64,000 bases of DNA. It comes from Mesorhizobium sp. YC-39 (GTDB taxonomy: Bacteria > Pseudomonadota > Alphaproteobacteria > Rhizobiales > Rhizobiaceae). The first letter of the stretch is position 1. Every line of letters starts with the position of its first letter. Below are positions 51,152 to 59,196 of this stretch, one piece after another. A program made the translations under genes and the position numbers. The stretch covers positions 186,001 to 250,000 of the forward strand of contig NZ_JAOWPS010000004.1 of the NCBI RefSeq assembly GCF_025753795.1. The letters run 5' to 3'. Under the pieces are notes generated by a model. That model had not been told where the DNA came from and did not search any database. It saw only the letters and a list, made by a program, of their open reading frames with translations.

Positions 51152-51159
51152 GGGGGCTG

Positions 51160-51222
51160 CAATCGGTTCCCGGAGAAGTCATCCTGCGTCGGTGCGCGCT
51201 GCCCGCTGCGCTTGCAGTCTGA
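51160..51222 (+). pseudogene. 3' remnant of a serine hydrolase gene
   Basis: These 20 codons plus TGA repeat the end of the hydrolase gene at 42568-42630 with few differences (shared QSVPGEVILRR, ALPAALA). No frame continues to the left, where the OmpA gene ends 8 bp away. It is the outer part of junction copy B. Confidence 0.88.
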
Positions 51223-51376
51223 TCGTCGGGGACCTCTTTCCGCCCATCTCGGCCTCTCAACCCTAATGCCGCAGGATCTTGCTCAGAAAAGCCCGGCTGC
51301 GGTCGGTTTTCGGATGTGAGAAAAACTCCTCCGGCGTGCCGCTCTCGACGATGGCGCCGGCGTCCATGAACACCAC
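51160..51376 (+). repeat. Duplicated hydrolase/ABC junction, copy B
   Basis: Direct repeat of 42568-42808. Here the hydrolase part is the remnant and the ABC ATPase part belongs to an intact gene, the mirror of copy A. It marks the right border of the 8.35-kb block 42809-51159. Confidence 0.88.
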
Positions 51377-52036
51377 GCGCTGCGCCACCTTGCGGGCGAA
51401 GCCCATTTCGTGGGTCACCACCATCATGGTCATGCCTTCCTCGGCAACCGCGACCATGACGTCGAGCACTTCCGAGATCATCTCGGGGTCGAGCGCCGAG
51501 GTCGGCTCGTCGAACAGCATGATCTTGGGGCGCATGCCGAGGCAGCGCGCGATCGCCACGCGCTGCTGCTGGCCGCCGGACAGTTGCCCGGGATAGGCGT
51601 CGACCTTGTCGCCAAGGCCGACCTTGGCGAGCAGTTCGCGCCCGTCCTTTTCGGCCTCGGCGCGCGGGATCCTGCGCACATGGATGGGAGCGAGCGTCAC
51701 GTTCTCGAGGGCTGTCTTGTGCGGATAGAGGTTGAACGACTGGAAGACGAAGCCGATCTCGGTGCGCAGCCGGGTCATGTTGGTGGCGGGGTCGCCGAGC
51801 CGCTGGCCGTCGACGATGAGATCGCCGTCCTTGATCGCCTCAAGGCCGTTGATGCAGCGGATCAGCGTGCTCTTGCCCGAGCCGCTCGGGCCGCACACGA
51901 CAACCACTTCGCGCGGCTCGACGCTCAGCGTGATGTCCTTCAGCACGTTGAGTGCGCCGAACCATTTGTTGACACCGCGAAAATCGATCATGCCGGTTTT
52001 GGTCATATTTGCCTGACCCTTCGGGTTCGACGTCAC
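51263..52036 (-). CDS. Polar amino-acid ABC transporter ATP-binding protein (GlnQ/HisP-like)
   Basis: A 257-residue single-NBD ATPase: Walker A GPSGSGKSTLIRC, Q-loop VFQSFNLYPHKTALENV, signature LSGGQQQRVAIAR, Walker B IMLFDEPTSALDPEM and H-loop VVTHEM, exactly the PAAT subfamily pattern. The GTG start at 52036 overlaps the permease stop (GTGA); an ATG at 52006 is an alternative. It is the last gene of the amino-acid uptake operon. Its 3' end is duplicated at 42694. Confidence 0.93.
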   Translation of the reverse strand: MTSNPKGQANMTKTGMIDFRGVNKWFGALNVLKDITLSVEPREVVVVCGPSGSGKSTLIRCINGLEAIKDGDLIVDGQRLGDPATNMTRLRTEIGFVFQSFNLYPHKTALENVTLAPIHVRRIPRAEAEKDGRELLAKVGLGDKVDAYPGQLSGGQQQRVAIARCLGMRPKIMLFDEPTSALDPEMISEVLDVMVAVAEEGMTMMVVTHEMGFARKVAQRVVFMDAGAIVESGTPEEFFSHPKTDRSRAFLSKILRH

Positions 52037-52707
52037 AACTGCACCTCGCCATGGGCCGCACCGATGCGCTGCTCCAGCCGGCGGGCCAGCATGATCAGCG
52101 GATAGCAGACGATGAAATAGCCGAGGCCGACGAGGAAGAAGACCAGCAGCCCGTTCGGCACGCGCTGCACCACCAGCCAGCCGACGCGGGTGAGGTCGGT
52201 CAGCCCGATGGCCGAGACTACGGAGGAATCCTTGATCAGCAGCACATATTGCCCGACCAGCGGCGGCAGCACGATGCGCATCGCCTGCGGCAGCACCACC
52301 TGGCGCATGCGCTGCCAGCGCGACAGGCCGGACGCCAGCGCTGCCTCGACCTGGCCGGTCGGCACCGAGCGGATGCCGGCGGCGACGATCTCGCAGATGA
52401 AGCAGGCGGCCAGATTGGTCAGCGCGATGATGCCGGCGGTGAAGGCATCGAGCTCGATGCCGAGTTCCGGCAGGATGAAGAAGATCAGGAAGATCTGCAC
52501 CAGGAACGGCGTGCCGCGGATCAGGTCGACCCAGGCGCCGATCGCCGCGCTGATCAGCCGGTTGCCGCCGGTTCGCAATATGCCGAGGCCAAAGCCGAGC
52601 AGCGTGCCCAGCACCAGGCTGATCAGCGACAGCGCCACGGTCATGCCGAGGCCGCGTAGCGCCAGGGGATAGCTGCCGGCGAGGCTCTGCAACTGCTGCC
52701 AGATCAT
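52033..52707 (-). CDS. Polar amino-acid ABC transporter permease (HisM-type), second
   Basis: A 224-residue permease with about five helices. It shows the early LRGLGMTVALSLISLVLGTLLG and the EAA loop EAALASGLSRWQRMRQVVLPQA, typical of His/Glu/Gln/Arg systems. It pairs with the preceding permease to form the channel. The start is fixed by an ATGA overlap at 52704-52707. Confidence 0.92.
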   Translation of the reverse strand: MIWQQLQSLAGSYPLALRGLGMTVALSLISLVLGTLLGFGLGILRTGGNRLISAAIGAWVDLIRGTPFLVQIFLIFFILPELGIELDAFTAGIIALTNLAACFICEIVAAGIRSVPTGQVEAALASGLSRWQRMRQVVLPQAMRIVLPPLVGQYVLLIKDSSVVSAIGLTDLTRVGWLVVQRVPNGLLVFFLVGLGYFIVCYPLIMLARRLEQRIGAAHGEVQL

Positions 52708-53381
52708 GTGCTGCTCCTTGCCGGCTGTAAGCCGAGCCAGCGGCCGGACAGCGCCGCCAGGCCCTTCAGGCAGTAGTAGAGCAGGAGATAGAAGGCGGCG
52801 ATGGTGATAAAACCTTCCGCCGGCATGAAGCGGTCGGAGGCGAGCAACTGGCCGGCGCGCGTCAGCTCGGCGACCGAGATCAGCGACAAAAGGGCGGAAT
52901 CCTTGACCAGCACGATGGCCTGGCCGAGCAGCGGCGGGATCGTCACCTTGAACGCCTGCGGCAGGATGACCAGTCGCATGCGCTGGACATAGGTCATCCC
53001 CGAGGCGACGCCGGCTTCAACCTGGCCGCGCGGGATCGACAGGATGCCGGCGCGGATGATCTCGGCGACATAGGCGCCGCTGTTCAGCGACAGAGCGAGG
53101 ATGCCGACGACCAGCTCGGGCAGCACGAAGCCGAGGCGAGGCAGGCCAAAATAGAGGAAATAGAGCTGCGCCAGCAACGGCGTGGCGCGCACCGCGTCGA
53201 TATAGGCCTTGGCCGGGACGCGAAACAGCCAGCCACGTTGCAGGTTCATGGCGGCGAGCAGGATGCCGACGGCGAGTGCGCCGGCAAAGGAGATGAGGGA
53301 CAGCCACACGGTCGTGACGAGGCCCTGCCCGAACAAAGGCAGATATTCGACGATGGTGCGGAAGCTGAAATTTTCAAGCAT
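52704..53381 (-). CDS. Polar amino-acid ABC transporter permease (HisQ-type), first
   Basis: A 225-residue permease of the same family, with FGQGLVTTVWLSLISFAG at the start, the RATPLLAQLYFLYFGLP segment, and the EAA loop EAGVASGMTYVQRMRLVILPQA. It lies 92 bp after the binding-protein gene and overlaps the second permease by 4 bp. Two distinct permeases imply a heterodimer. Confidence 0.92.
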   Translation of the reverse strand: MLENFSFRTIVEYLPLFGQGLVTTVWLSLISFAGALAVGILLAAMNLQRGWLFRVPAKAYIDAVRATPLLAQLYFLYFGLPRLGFVLPELVVGILALSLNSGAYVAEIIRAGILSIPRGQVEAGVASGMTYVQRMRLVILPQAFKVTIPPLLGQAIVLVKDSALLSLISVAELTRAGQLLASDRFMPAEGFITIAAFYLLLYYCLKGLAALSGRWLGLQPARSST

Positions 53382-53473
53382 CGCTGGGTGGAATCCCGAG
53401 ACGGACGAGGCGAATTCCGGACAGCTTTGTGGCGCACCGAGGCGCGCGCGAAACTGTCCGGATTTGTCTCTGC

Positions 53474-54262
53474 TTAGTGGTCTTTCTTCCAGGCGTCGGA
53501 ATTGACCCAGTAGTCGAGGTTCTTCTGCAGGCGGCCGTCGATGCTGACCTGGTCGAGGAACAGGTTCATCCAGACCAGCAGGTCCGGCTCGTCATAGCGG
53601 GTGGCGAAGGCCAGCGGCTCCTTCGACAGCAGCTCCGGCATGATGGTGAAGCTGCCGGCCGGATAGGCGGTCGACTGTCCCTTCACCGCCGAGACGTCAT
53701 TGACGCCGCAATCGGCCTGGCCGTTGTTGACGGCGTCGAGCAGCAGCGGACCGCCGCCCTTGTAGCTCTTGATGTCGGCGTCGGGGAAGGCGGTCTTGGC
53801 CTCCTTCTCGCCGGTCGCGCCGAGCAGCACGGCAATCTTGGTGCCCTTGGCCTTGCAGTCCTCGGTGGTCTTGAACTTGCTGTCGGCCTTGGTGAAGACG
53901 GTGCTGCCCGTATACATATAAGGTTTGGTGAAGGCGACCTTCATGCCACGCGCCAGCGTCGGCGTCATGTCGGCAACCAGCAGATCGGCCTTGCCCGACA
54001 AAAGCGCCGGGATCAGCCCATCCCAGTCGAAATCGAGGAAGGTGATCTTGACGCCCATTTCCTTGGCCATCAGTTCGGCGAGTTCGACAGAACTGCCGGT
54101 GCGTTCGCCGGCCGCACCAACCAGCGAGAAGGGCGGTCCCTGCGTCTGCACGGCGACGCGCAATTCGCCGCGCTTGGTGATGTCGTCGAGCGTTCCGGCG
54201 CTGGCAGCAGTGGTGGGGCCGGCAAGCGCAAGTCCTGCGATGAAAAGCTTGGCAATCTTCAT
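53474..54262 (-). CDS. Polar amino-acid ABC transporter substrate-binding protein
   Basis: A 262-residue precursor with a Sec signal (MKIAKLFIAGLALAGPTTAASA) and a type II periplasmic binding fold (SBP_bac_3): LRVAVQTQGPPFSLVGAAGERTG at the front lobe, ELAELMAKEMGVKITFLDFDWDGLIPALLSGKAD split over the classic strand-helix, and ADCGVNDVSAVKG at the hinge. GGAGG precedes ATG 54262. The linked dehydrogenase suggests lysine or a related amino acid as ligand; that is inference. Confidence 0.92.
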   Translation of the reverse strand: MKIAKLFIAGLALAGPTTAASAGTLDDITKRGELRVAVQTQGPPFSLVGAAGERTGSSVELAELMAKEMGVKITFLDFDWDGLIPALLSGKADLLVADMTPTLARGMKVAFTKPYMYTGSTVFTKADSKFKTTEDCKAKGTKIAVLLGATGEKEAKTAFPDADIKSYKGGGPLLLDAVNNGQADCGVNDVSAVKGQSTAYPAGSFTIMPELLSKEPLAFATRYDEPDLLVWMNLFLDQVSIDGRLQKNLDYWVNSDAWKKDH

Positions 54263-54375
54263 TGGGCATTCCTCCTGTTGTCGTTGTTGTTCCACTTTGT
54301 TGTTTCACCCTTTGGGGGTGCTTTTTGAGCGGCGGCGCCGTTGCCGGCGGCGACACCGTTCGAAAATCTGTCTCC

Positions 54376-55539
54376 TCAGTCCCAGCCGACCGTTTCGGAT
54401 ACCCGTATACCGCGGCTGACCAGTTCGTCGAGGAAGCGGCCGTCGGGCACATGCAGCAGCGGGTTGAGCAGGCCGGGCGTGGCGATTTCGCCGCGCGCCA
54501 GCATCTGCGCCACGATGCTGGCGGGATAGCCGACGCCAAGGCTCATGCCGAACAGGCCGGAGGCGAGGTCGCGTTCGATGATCAGGTCCGAGGTCACCGT
54601 CTTGGGGCGGCCACCCTGTGTGCCGGCAAAGACATTGCGCATGACGCACAGGTCCTTCTCGTCGGCGCCATATTGCAGTTGCGGGCCGAGCAGGCGGCCG
54701 AGAAATTCGCGCGGGCTCGCACCTAGGCCGGGCACCTTGTCCTCGGAGAGGAAGCCGAGCTCCTTCAGCGGCGCCCAGAAGGCCGACCAACCCGGCCAGC
54801 GCAGCGAATAGCGGCCCGAGCGCTGCAGCCCTCTGGCGGCGGCCAGCATCTCGACATAGTGCGGCGCGTCGCCATTGGGGAAGGCTTCGAGCTGACCGAG
54901 CCCCGCGACCTCGATCTCATGGATGAAGCGGTTGTCGTGTTGACGGCTGGCCGACACCTCGACCCGCTTGCCGTCTTCGATGAGCACGCTGTCGCGGTTC
55001 TGGCTGACCAGAACCATGTCGAAGTTCCAGCTCACCTTGTAGCACAGCGGCTTGGCCATCGCCTTCGGCTCGGGGATGCCGCCGCAATAGGAATCGATGG
55101 CGGTGATGGTGTCGAACTGCCGGGCCGCATGAGTGTAGAGGACAAGGTCGATGCCGGGGTCGAGTCCGCATTCGGTCATGATCGAAACGCCGGCCTGTTC
55201 GGCGGCAGGAGCGAGGTCGGCGATCGCCTTGCCGTAATTGGTGGTGACCAGCGGCGTGCGCGTCGCGATCGCGGCTGACACCGCCTCGCGCATCAGCGGC
55301 TGCGGCAGCAGGTCGATGACGGCGTCGACATCGGCCAGCACATTGGCCAGTGCCGGGCCGATCGCGCCCTCGGGCACGACGAAACGTACATGGGCGAGGT
55401 CGGTCAGGCCGCCAAGCCGGGCCGCCCCATCCGGCGCGGTATCGACGCAGACGACTTCCTCGACGCCGTCGCTGGCGACGAGATCGGCGATTGCCGCCCG
55501 GCCTTGCAGGCCGAGGCCGCCGAGAACCGCGATCTTCAT
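54376..55539 (-). CDS. Saccharopine-dehydrogenase-like / lysine 6-dehydrogenase-like oxidoreductase
   Basis: A 387-residue protein with N-terminal NAD(P) Rossmann motif MKIAVLGGLGLQGRAAIADL, then PLVTTNYGKAI and MTECGLDPGIDLVLYTHAA, which are shared by saccharopine dehydrogenase and lysine 6-dehydrogenase. Length (about 390) fits the lysine 6-dehydrogenase group, which oxidises L-lysine at the epsilon carbon. It overlaps the Lrp gene by 4 bp and precedes the amino-acid importer, so import, oxidation and regulation are one operon. Exact substrate is unproven. Confidence 0.82.
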   Translation of the reverse strand: MKIAVLGGLGLQGRAAIADLVASDGVEEVVCVDTAPDGAARLGGLTDLAHVRFVVPEGAIGPALANVLADVDAVIDLLPQPLMREAVSAAIATRTPLVTTNYGKAIADLAPAAEQAGVSIMTECGLDPGIDLVLYTHAARQFDTITAIDSYCGGIPEPKAMAKPLCYKVSWNFDMVLVSQNRDSVLIEDGKRVEVSASRQHDNRFIHEIEVAGLGQLEAFPNGDAPHYVEMLAAARGLQRSGRYSLRWPGWSAFWAPLKELGFLSEDKVPGLGASPREFLGRLLGPQLQYGADEKDLCVMRNVFAGTQGGRPKTVTSDLIIERDLASGLFGMSLGVGYPASIVAQMLARGEIATPGLLNPLLHVPDGRFLDELVSRGIRVSETVGWD

Positions 55540-56045
55540 GCCGGCTCCTTGCGTGCCGGCGTTTCTTCCGACCAGCAGCCTTCCGGCAGGCTGACCCATT
55601 TGTTGCAGGAGGCCATGACGACGAAGGTCTCGCTGCGCACGACTTCACCCGGCTCGCCGGCGCCGGGGATCAGCTCGCTGGTGACGCGGTAGAGGTCGGC
55701 GACATCGCCGGCCACGGTCACATCGACGATGATGTCGAAGCGCCCGGTGACCACGGCGGCAGAGTTGACGAAGGGCAGTTCGGAAATGCGTCGCGCCAGT
55801 TCCCTGGCACGGCCGCGCCCCTGCGCGTTGATGCCGACGATTGCCGAGATCAGCTCGGGGCGCTCGGTCAGGTTGAGCAGCCCGACGATCTTGATCAGGT
55901 TGCGGTCGAGCAGGTTGCGCAGCCGCGTACGCACCGTCGGCACGGAGATCGCCATCGTCTCGGCGAGGCGGTTTATGCCGGGCTGCGCGTCCTGCGACAG
56001 CAGTTTGACCAGTCGCCGGTCGGTCTGATCGAGATGTTCCCGCAA
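55536..56045 (-). CDS. Lrp/AsnC-family transcriptional regulator
   Basis: A 169-residue regulator: N-terminal HTH (LDQTDRRLVKLLSQDAQPGINRLAETMAIS split as usual, with VPTVRTRLRNL as recognition helix) and a C-terminal RAM ligand-binding domain (AIVGINAQGRG; VTGRFDIIVDVTVAG). It binds an amino acid and is first in the operon with the dehydrogenase and ABC genes, so it is the probable substrate-responsive activator and autoregulator. The AT-rich region 56046-56110 upstream is a plausible binding site. Confidence 0.9.
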   Translation of the reverse strand: MREHLDQTDRRLVKLLSQDAQPGINRLAETMAISVPTVRTRLRNLLDRNLIKIVGLLNLTERPELISAIVGINAQGRGRARELARRISELPFVNSAAVVTGRFDIIVDVTVAGDVADLYRVTSELIPGAGEPGEVVRSETFVVMASCNKWVSLPEGCWSEETPARKEPA

Positions 56046-56106
56046 AGGCCAAAGCTTTCATAAATAGAAAAAATTGATGGATTTTTCTTTCTGATATGAA
56101 AACATT

Positions 56107-56250
56107 CTACGGACGATTTTTTGAAATCGCAAGAGCCACGTTATCTCGAAGGACGGCGACCGCCTCCTCGTCGCCTATGAGAGAGGCAAGGTCGGGCACC
56201 TCATAGGATCTCTCGAAGCCGCCGACGCGTGTTGCGACGTCGCAAATCAA
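56107..56250 (-). pseudogene. Possible small gene or C-terminal gene remnant (47 codons)
   Basis: On the minus strand a frame from TTG 56250 to TAG 56107-56109 gives a peptide with normal protein composition (for example VPDLASLIGDEEAVAVLRDN). There is no ATG and no recognisable ribosome site, and a stop lies 8 codons upstream of the TTG. I do not recognise the family. It may be the tail of a gene lost when the gntR operon or its neighbour arrived. Confidence 0.25.
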
Positions 56251-56267
56251 AAGGACTGCTTGAATTT

Positions 56268-56301
56268 CTCATAAACAAGATGTATGCATCTTGTTTATGA
56301 G
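56268..56301. promoter_or_regulatory. 34-bp perfect palindrome covering the gntR start (operator)
   Basis: CTCATAAACAAGATG (56268-56282) and its exact reverse complement CATCTTGTTTATGAG (56287-56301) are separated by 4 bp. The right arm contains the ATG (56297) of the GntR gene. GntR regulators bind such dyads, so autorepression of the operon at transcription is likely, and the same sequence in RNA could hide the start codon. Confidence 0.75.
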
Positions 56302-57019
56302 CCAACGGCACGATGCTAGGACCTTTGCTGCAAGCCATCGCACCGATGCTGCGCAGGACATCGTCTACCGCTGGCTGAAGCAGCATGTGCTTACATTGCC
56401 CAGGCATGAAGGCACGTTCCTTACCGAGGCGGAGGTTTGCCGCGAGACGGGCACGTCGCGGACGCCAGTGCGCGAAGCACTTTTACGGCTCGAAGCCGAC
56501 GGCCTCCTGCAGATCGTGCCGAAGAAGGGTGCCTATGTCCCTCCTATAACCGAGGCTGAAATTGAAGCGGTTATGCAGGCTCGCGGCTTGGTGGAGGAGT
56601 GGTGTGCGCGGCAAGCAGCTGGTTTCGGAGAGGTGCTTGCGACGGAACTCGACCGACTGGTGGCCATGCAGGTGGACTTGCATGACGACTCGGTCGCATT
56701 CATCGAATGCGACCGGGAATTTCATGGCACCATCGTGCGCGCAGCAGGCAATCCGATGCTCGCCAGCTTCTACGAGAGCTTGCGAGACCGACAGTTACGG
56801 ATGGGCGTGCATGCCATCACGATCTCTGGCGGTCGCGCCGACAGTGTGATCGCCGAACATGCCGCGATCGTCGAGGGGATACGCCGCGGACAGCCTGAAC
56901 AGGCGGCCGCCGCAGTCGCTGAGCATCTTGCGCGGACGCTAGTCGCCTTGCGGCCAATAGCGGCGGGTTGGGCCGGCGGCTTCGGCAACCGCGTGCAGCC
57001 AGGCGCCCAAAGGTTATAA
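56297..57019 (+). CDS. GntR-family (FCD/FadR subfamily) regulator
   Basis: A 240-residue regulator with an N-terminal winged helix (TEAEVCRETGTSRTPVREALLRLEADG split across the HTH, wing near KKGAYVPP) and a C-terminal all-helical FCD effector domain in which metal/ligand residues appear as ECDREFHGTIVRAAGNPML and EHAAIVEGIRRG...AVAEHL. It leads the flavin monooxygenase operon (80 bp to the next gene). ATG 56297 lies inside the operator; a TTG six bases earlier is also inside it. No Shine-Dalgarno is obvious, so a leaderless message is possible. Confidence 0.88.
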   Translation: MSQRHDARTFAASHRTDAAQDIVYRWLKQHVLTLPRHEGTFLTEAEVCRETGTSRTPVREALLRLEADGLLQIVPKKGAYVPPITEAEIEAVMQARGLVEEWCARQAAGFGEVLATELDRLVAMQVDLHDDSVAFIECDREFHGTIVRAAGNPMLASFYESLRDRQLRMGVHAITISGGRADSVIAEHAAIVEGIRRGQPEQAAAAVAEHLARTLVALRPIAAGWAGGFGNRVQPGAQRL

Positions 57020-57099
57020 AAATGGCTTGGGCGAACAGGCACGGCAACGGACTTGGGTGAGATTTGATGACTTAACAGATCGGTGCCGAAGGGTGGGGC

Positions 57100-57636
57100 A
57101 TGATCATGGAGCGGGAAACGGCTTTCGACGTGCGTGCGTTCCGGCAGGCGCTGGGACAGTTTCCGACCGGCGTCTGCGTCGTCACCTGTCTGGCCGATGG
57201 CGAGCAGCTCGGCATGACGATGAGTTCGTTCAACTCGCTGTCTCTCGACCCGCCGCTTGTCCTGTTCAGCATCGACCGTCGTTCAGCGAGCCTGTCGCTA
57301 TGGGAGAACGCCGCCAGCTACGCGGTCAATGTTCTTTCCGAAAACCAGAAGGATATCTCCAATCGTTTCGCACGACCGCTCTCCAACAAATGGGAGGGTG
57401 TGCGGTTCGAGCCTAGCCGGTCGGGTGCCCCGGTGCTGCCCGGCGCGGCGGCGCTGTTCGACTGTGAGCCGTGGACCAGGCACGAAGCCGGCGATCATGT
57501 TCTGTTCATTGCCAGGGTGAAGCATTTCCGGTCCTTCGCCGACCGGCAGCCGCTGGTTTTCAACAAAGGGCGATATGCGGCGCTGCAGCCAACGGAGTTC
57601 ACGGCGCCACTCTGGCCACTCGACATTCACTACTAA
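57100..57636 (+). CDS. Flavin reductase (HpaC-like) of a two-component monooxygenase
   Basis: A 178-residue flavin reductase-like protein: FRQALGQFPTGVCVVTCLADGE at the N-terminus, GMTMSSFNSLSLDPPLVLFSID (FMN/FAD contact region) and HVLFIARVKHF near the end. It uses NAD(P)H to supply reduced flavin to the hydroxylase encoded next. ATG 57100 or 57106 may be used. It is separated from the hydroxylase gene by a 17-bp sequence repeated three times. Confidence 0.9.
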   Translation: MIMERETAFDVRAFRQALGQFPTGVCVVTCLADGEQLGMTMSSFNSLSLDPPLVLFSIDRRSASLSLWENAASYAVNVLSENQKDISNRFARPLSNKWEGVRFEPSRSGAPVLPGAAALFDCEPWTRHEAGDHVLFIARVKHFRSFADRQPLVFNKGRYAALQPTEFTAPLWPLDIHY

Positions 57637-57686
57637 TTTCTTGGCACTACTGATTTCTTGGCACTACTGATTTCTTGGCACTACTG
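57636..57686 (+). repeat. Three exact tandem copies of a 17-bp unit
   Basis: ATTTCTTGGCACTACTG is repeated without change at 57636-57652, 57653-57669 and 57670-57686, filling the spacer between the flavin reductase stop codon and the Shine-Dalgarno (57691) of the hydroxylase gene. Confidence 0.97.
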
Positions 57687-57701
57687 ATCCAGGAGGGGAA
57701 G

Positions 57702-59189
57702 ATGATCAAGACCGGTGCACAGCATATCGAGACGCTGAGGGACGGCAGGCAGGTCTATATCAACGGCCAGACGGCCGGCGACGTCACGGTGCATTCCGCC
57801 TTCCGCCAGACGATCCGATCGGTCGGCGCGCTCTACGATTTCCAGGCGCGGCCCGACAACCGTGAGCTAATGACCTTCGAGGTGCCTGAAAGCGGCGGGC
57901 AGCGCGCCAACCGCATCTGGCAGTTGCCGCGCAGCCATGCCGACCTCGTCGAGCGGCGCAAGGCATTGGAAGCCTGGACAGAGCTTCACTATGGCTTTCT
58001 CGGCCGCGCCCCGGACCATGTCGCCTCATGCATTTCCGGCATGTTCATGGGTATCGAGGTGTTCGAGACCTATGACAAAGCCCGCGCCGCAGCACTTGCC
58101 GATTACTACCGCTACGCCCGGGATAACGAACTCTACCTCACCTACGTCATCATCAATCCGCAGGCCGACCGCTCGAAGTCGGCGGGCGAGCAGCAGGACC
58201 GCTTCCTCACCGCCGGCGTGGTTGACCAGGACGCCGGAGGTCTGACGATCCGCGGAGCCAAGATGCTGGCCACCGGCGGCATCATGGCAAACGAGGTTTT
58301 CGTCACCTGCATCCAGCCGCTGCGCGAGGGCGACGAGCCTTATGCGGTCTCCTTCGCGGTGCCGATGAACGCCAAGGGACTCAAGATCCTGTCTCGCAAA
58401 TCCTACGAGGAAAGTACAACCAGCGTCTTCGACAATCCGCTCGCCAGCCGCTTCGACGAGAACGACGCGGTGCTTTACTTCGATGACGTGAAAGTTCCCT
58501 GGGACCGCGTCTTCGTCAACCAGGACATCACCATGTGCCAGCGGCAGTTTCATGCCACGCCGGCGCATGTCTTTCAGAATTACCAGGCGCAGATCCGCCT
58601 GATGGTGAAGATGCGTTTTCTCGTCGGCATCGCCCGACGCATCGCCGAGACCAACGGCGTCATCGGCTTTCCGCAGGTGCGTGAGGCGCTAGGCGCGCTC
58701 GCCGCGCAGAACACCATGGTCGACGCGCTGGTGCTCGCGATGGAGGTGAAGGGCCGCATGCATGGCGCCTATTTCGTACCCGATGGTCACACGCTGTATT
58801 CCGCGCAGGTGCTGACGCAACAGCTTTACGCGCAGGTTATCTTGTCACTGCGCGAACTCGCCGGCGGTGGGCTGATCATGCTGCCGTCCGGCGTCCAGGA
58901 TTTCGCCAACCCGGAACTGCGCGACCTGATCGAAAAGACGCAACAGTCGCCAGTCGCCTCATCGGAGGGTCGCGTAAAATTCTTCAAGCTGGCATGGGAT
59001 GCGGTCGGCTCGGAATTCGCCTCCCGCCACACACAGTACGAGATGTTCTATGCCGGCGCCACTTTCGTCACCAAGGGGCACAGCTTCCGCACTTTCGACT
59101 GGGACCGCTGTACGCAACTCGTCGACCACATGCTGGACAGCTATTCGCTGGAGGACGAGATGGACCGCGATGCTCCGGTTGCCGCGTGA
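57702..59189 (+). CDS. 4-Hydroxyphenylacetate 3-hydroxylase family (HpaB-like) FADH2 monooxygenase
   Basis: A 495-residue flavin-dependent aromatic monooxygenase. Family blocks are YINGQTAGDVTVHSAF at the start, the YLTYVIINPQADRSKS segment, TIRGAKMLATGGIMANEVFV, LYFDDVKVPWDRVFV and LAGGGLIMLPSG. It uses reduced FAD from the reductase upstream to hydroxylate a phenol. AGGAGGGG precedes ATG 57702. The substrate may be a hydroxyphenyl- or halophenol-type compound; ring-cleavage genes are absent, so the pathway continues elsewhere. Confidence 0.9.
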   Translation: MIKTGAQHIETLRDGRQVYINGQTAGDVTVHSAFRQTIRSVGALYDFQARPDNRELMTFEVPESGGQRANRIWQLPRSHADLVERRKALEAWTELHYGFLGRAPDHVASCISGMFMGIEVFETYDKARAAALADYYRYARDNELYLTYVIINPQADRSKSAGEQQDRFLTAGVVDQDAGGLTIRGAKMLATGGIMANEVFVTCIQPLREGDEPYAVSFAVPMNAKGLKILSRKSYEESTTSVFDNPLASRFDENDAVLYFDDVKVPWDRVFVNQDITMCQRQFHATPAHVFQNYQAQIRLMVKMRFLVGIARRIAETNGVIGFPQVREALGALAAQNTMVDALVLAMEVKGRMHGAYFVPDGHTLYSAQVLTQQLYAQVILSLRELAGGGLIMLPSGVQDFANPELRDLIEKTQQSPVASSEGRVKFFKLAWDAVGSEFASRHTQYEMFYAGATFVTKGHSFRTFDWDRCTQLVDHMLDSYSLEDEMDRDAPVAA

Positions 59190-59196
59190 GGTTTTC

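Noticed and set aside
42809..51159. The 8.35-kb block as a transposon or prophage
   Set aside because: It has no transposase, integrase or phage genes and no terminal inverted repeats; the borders are gene-derived direct repeats.
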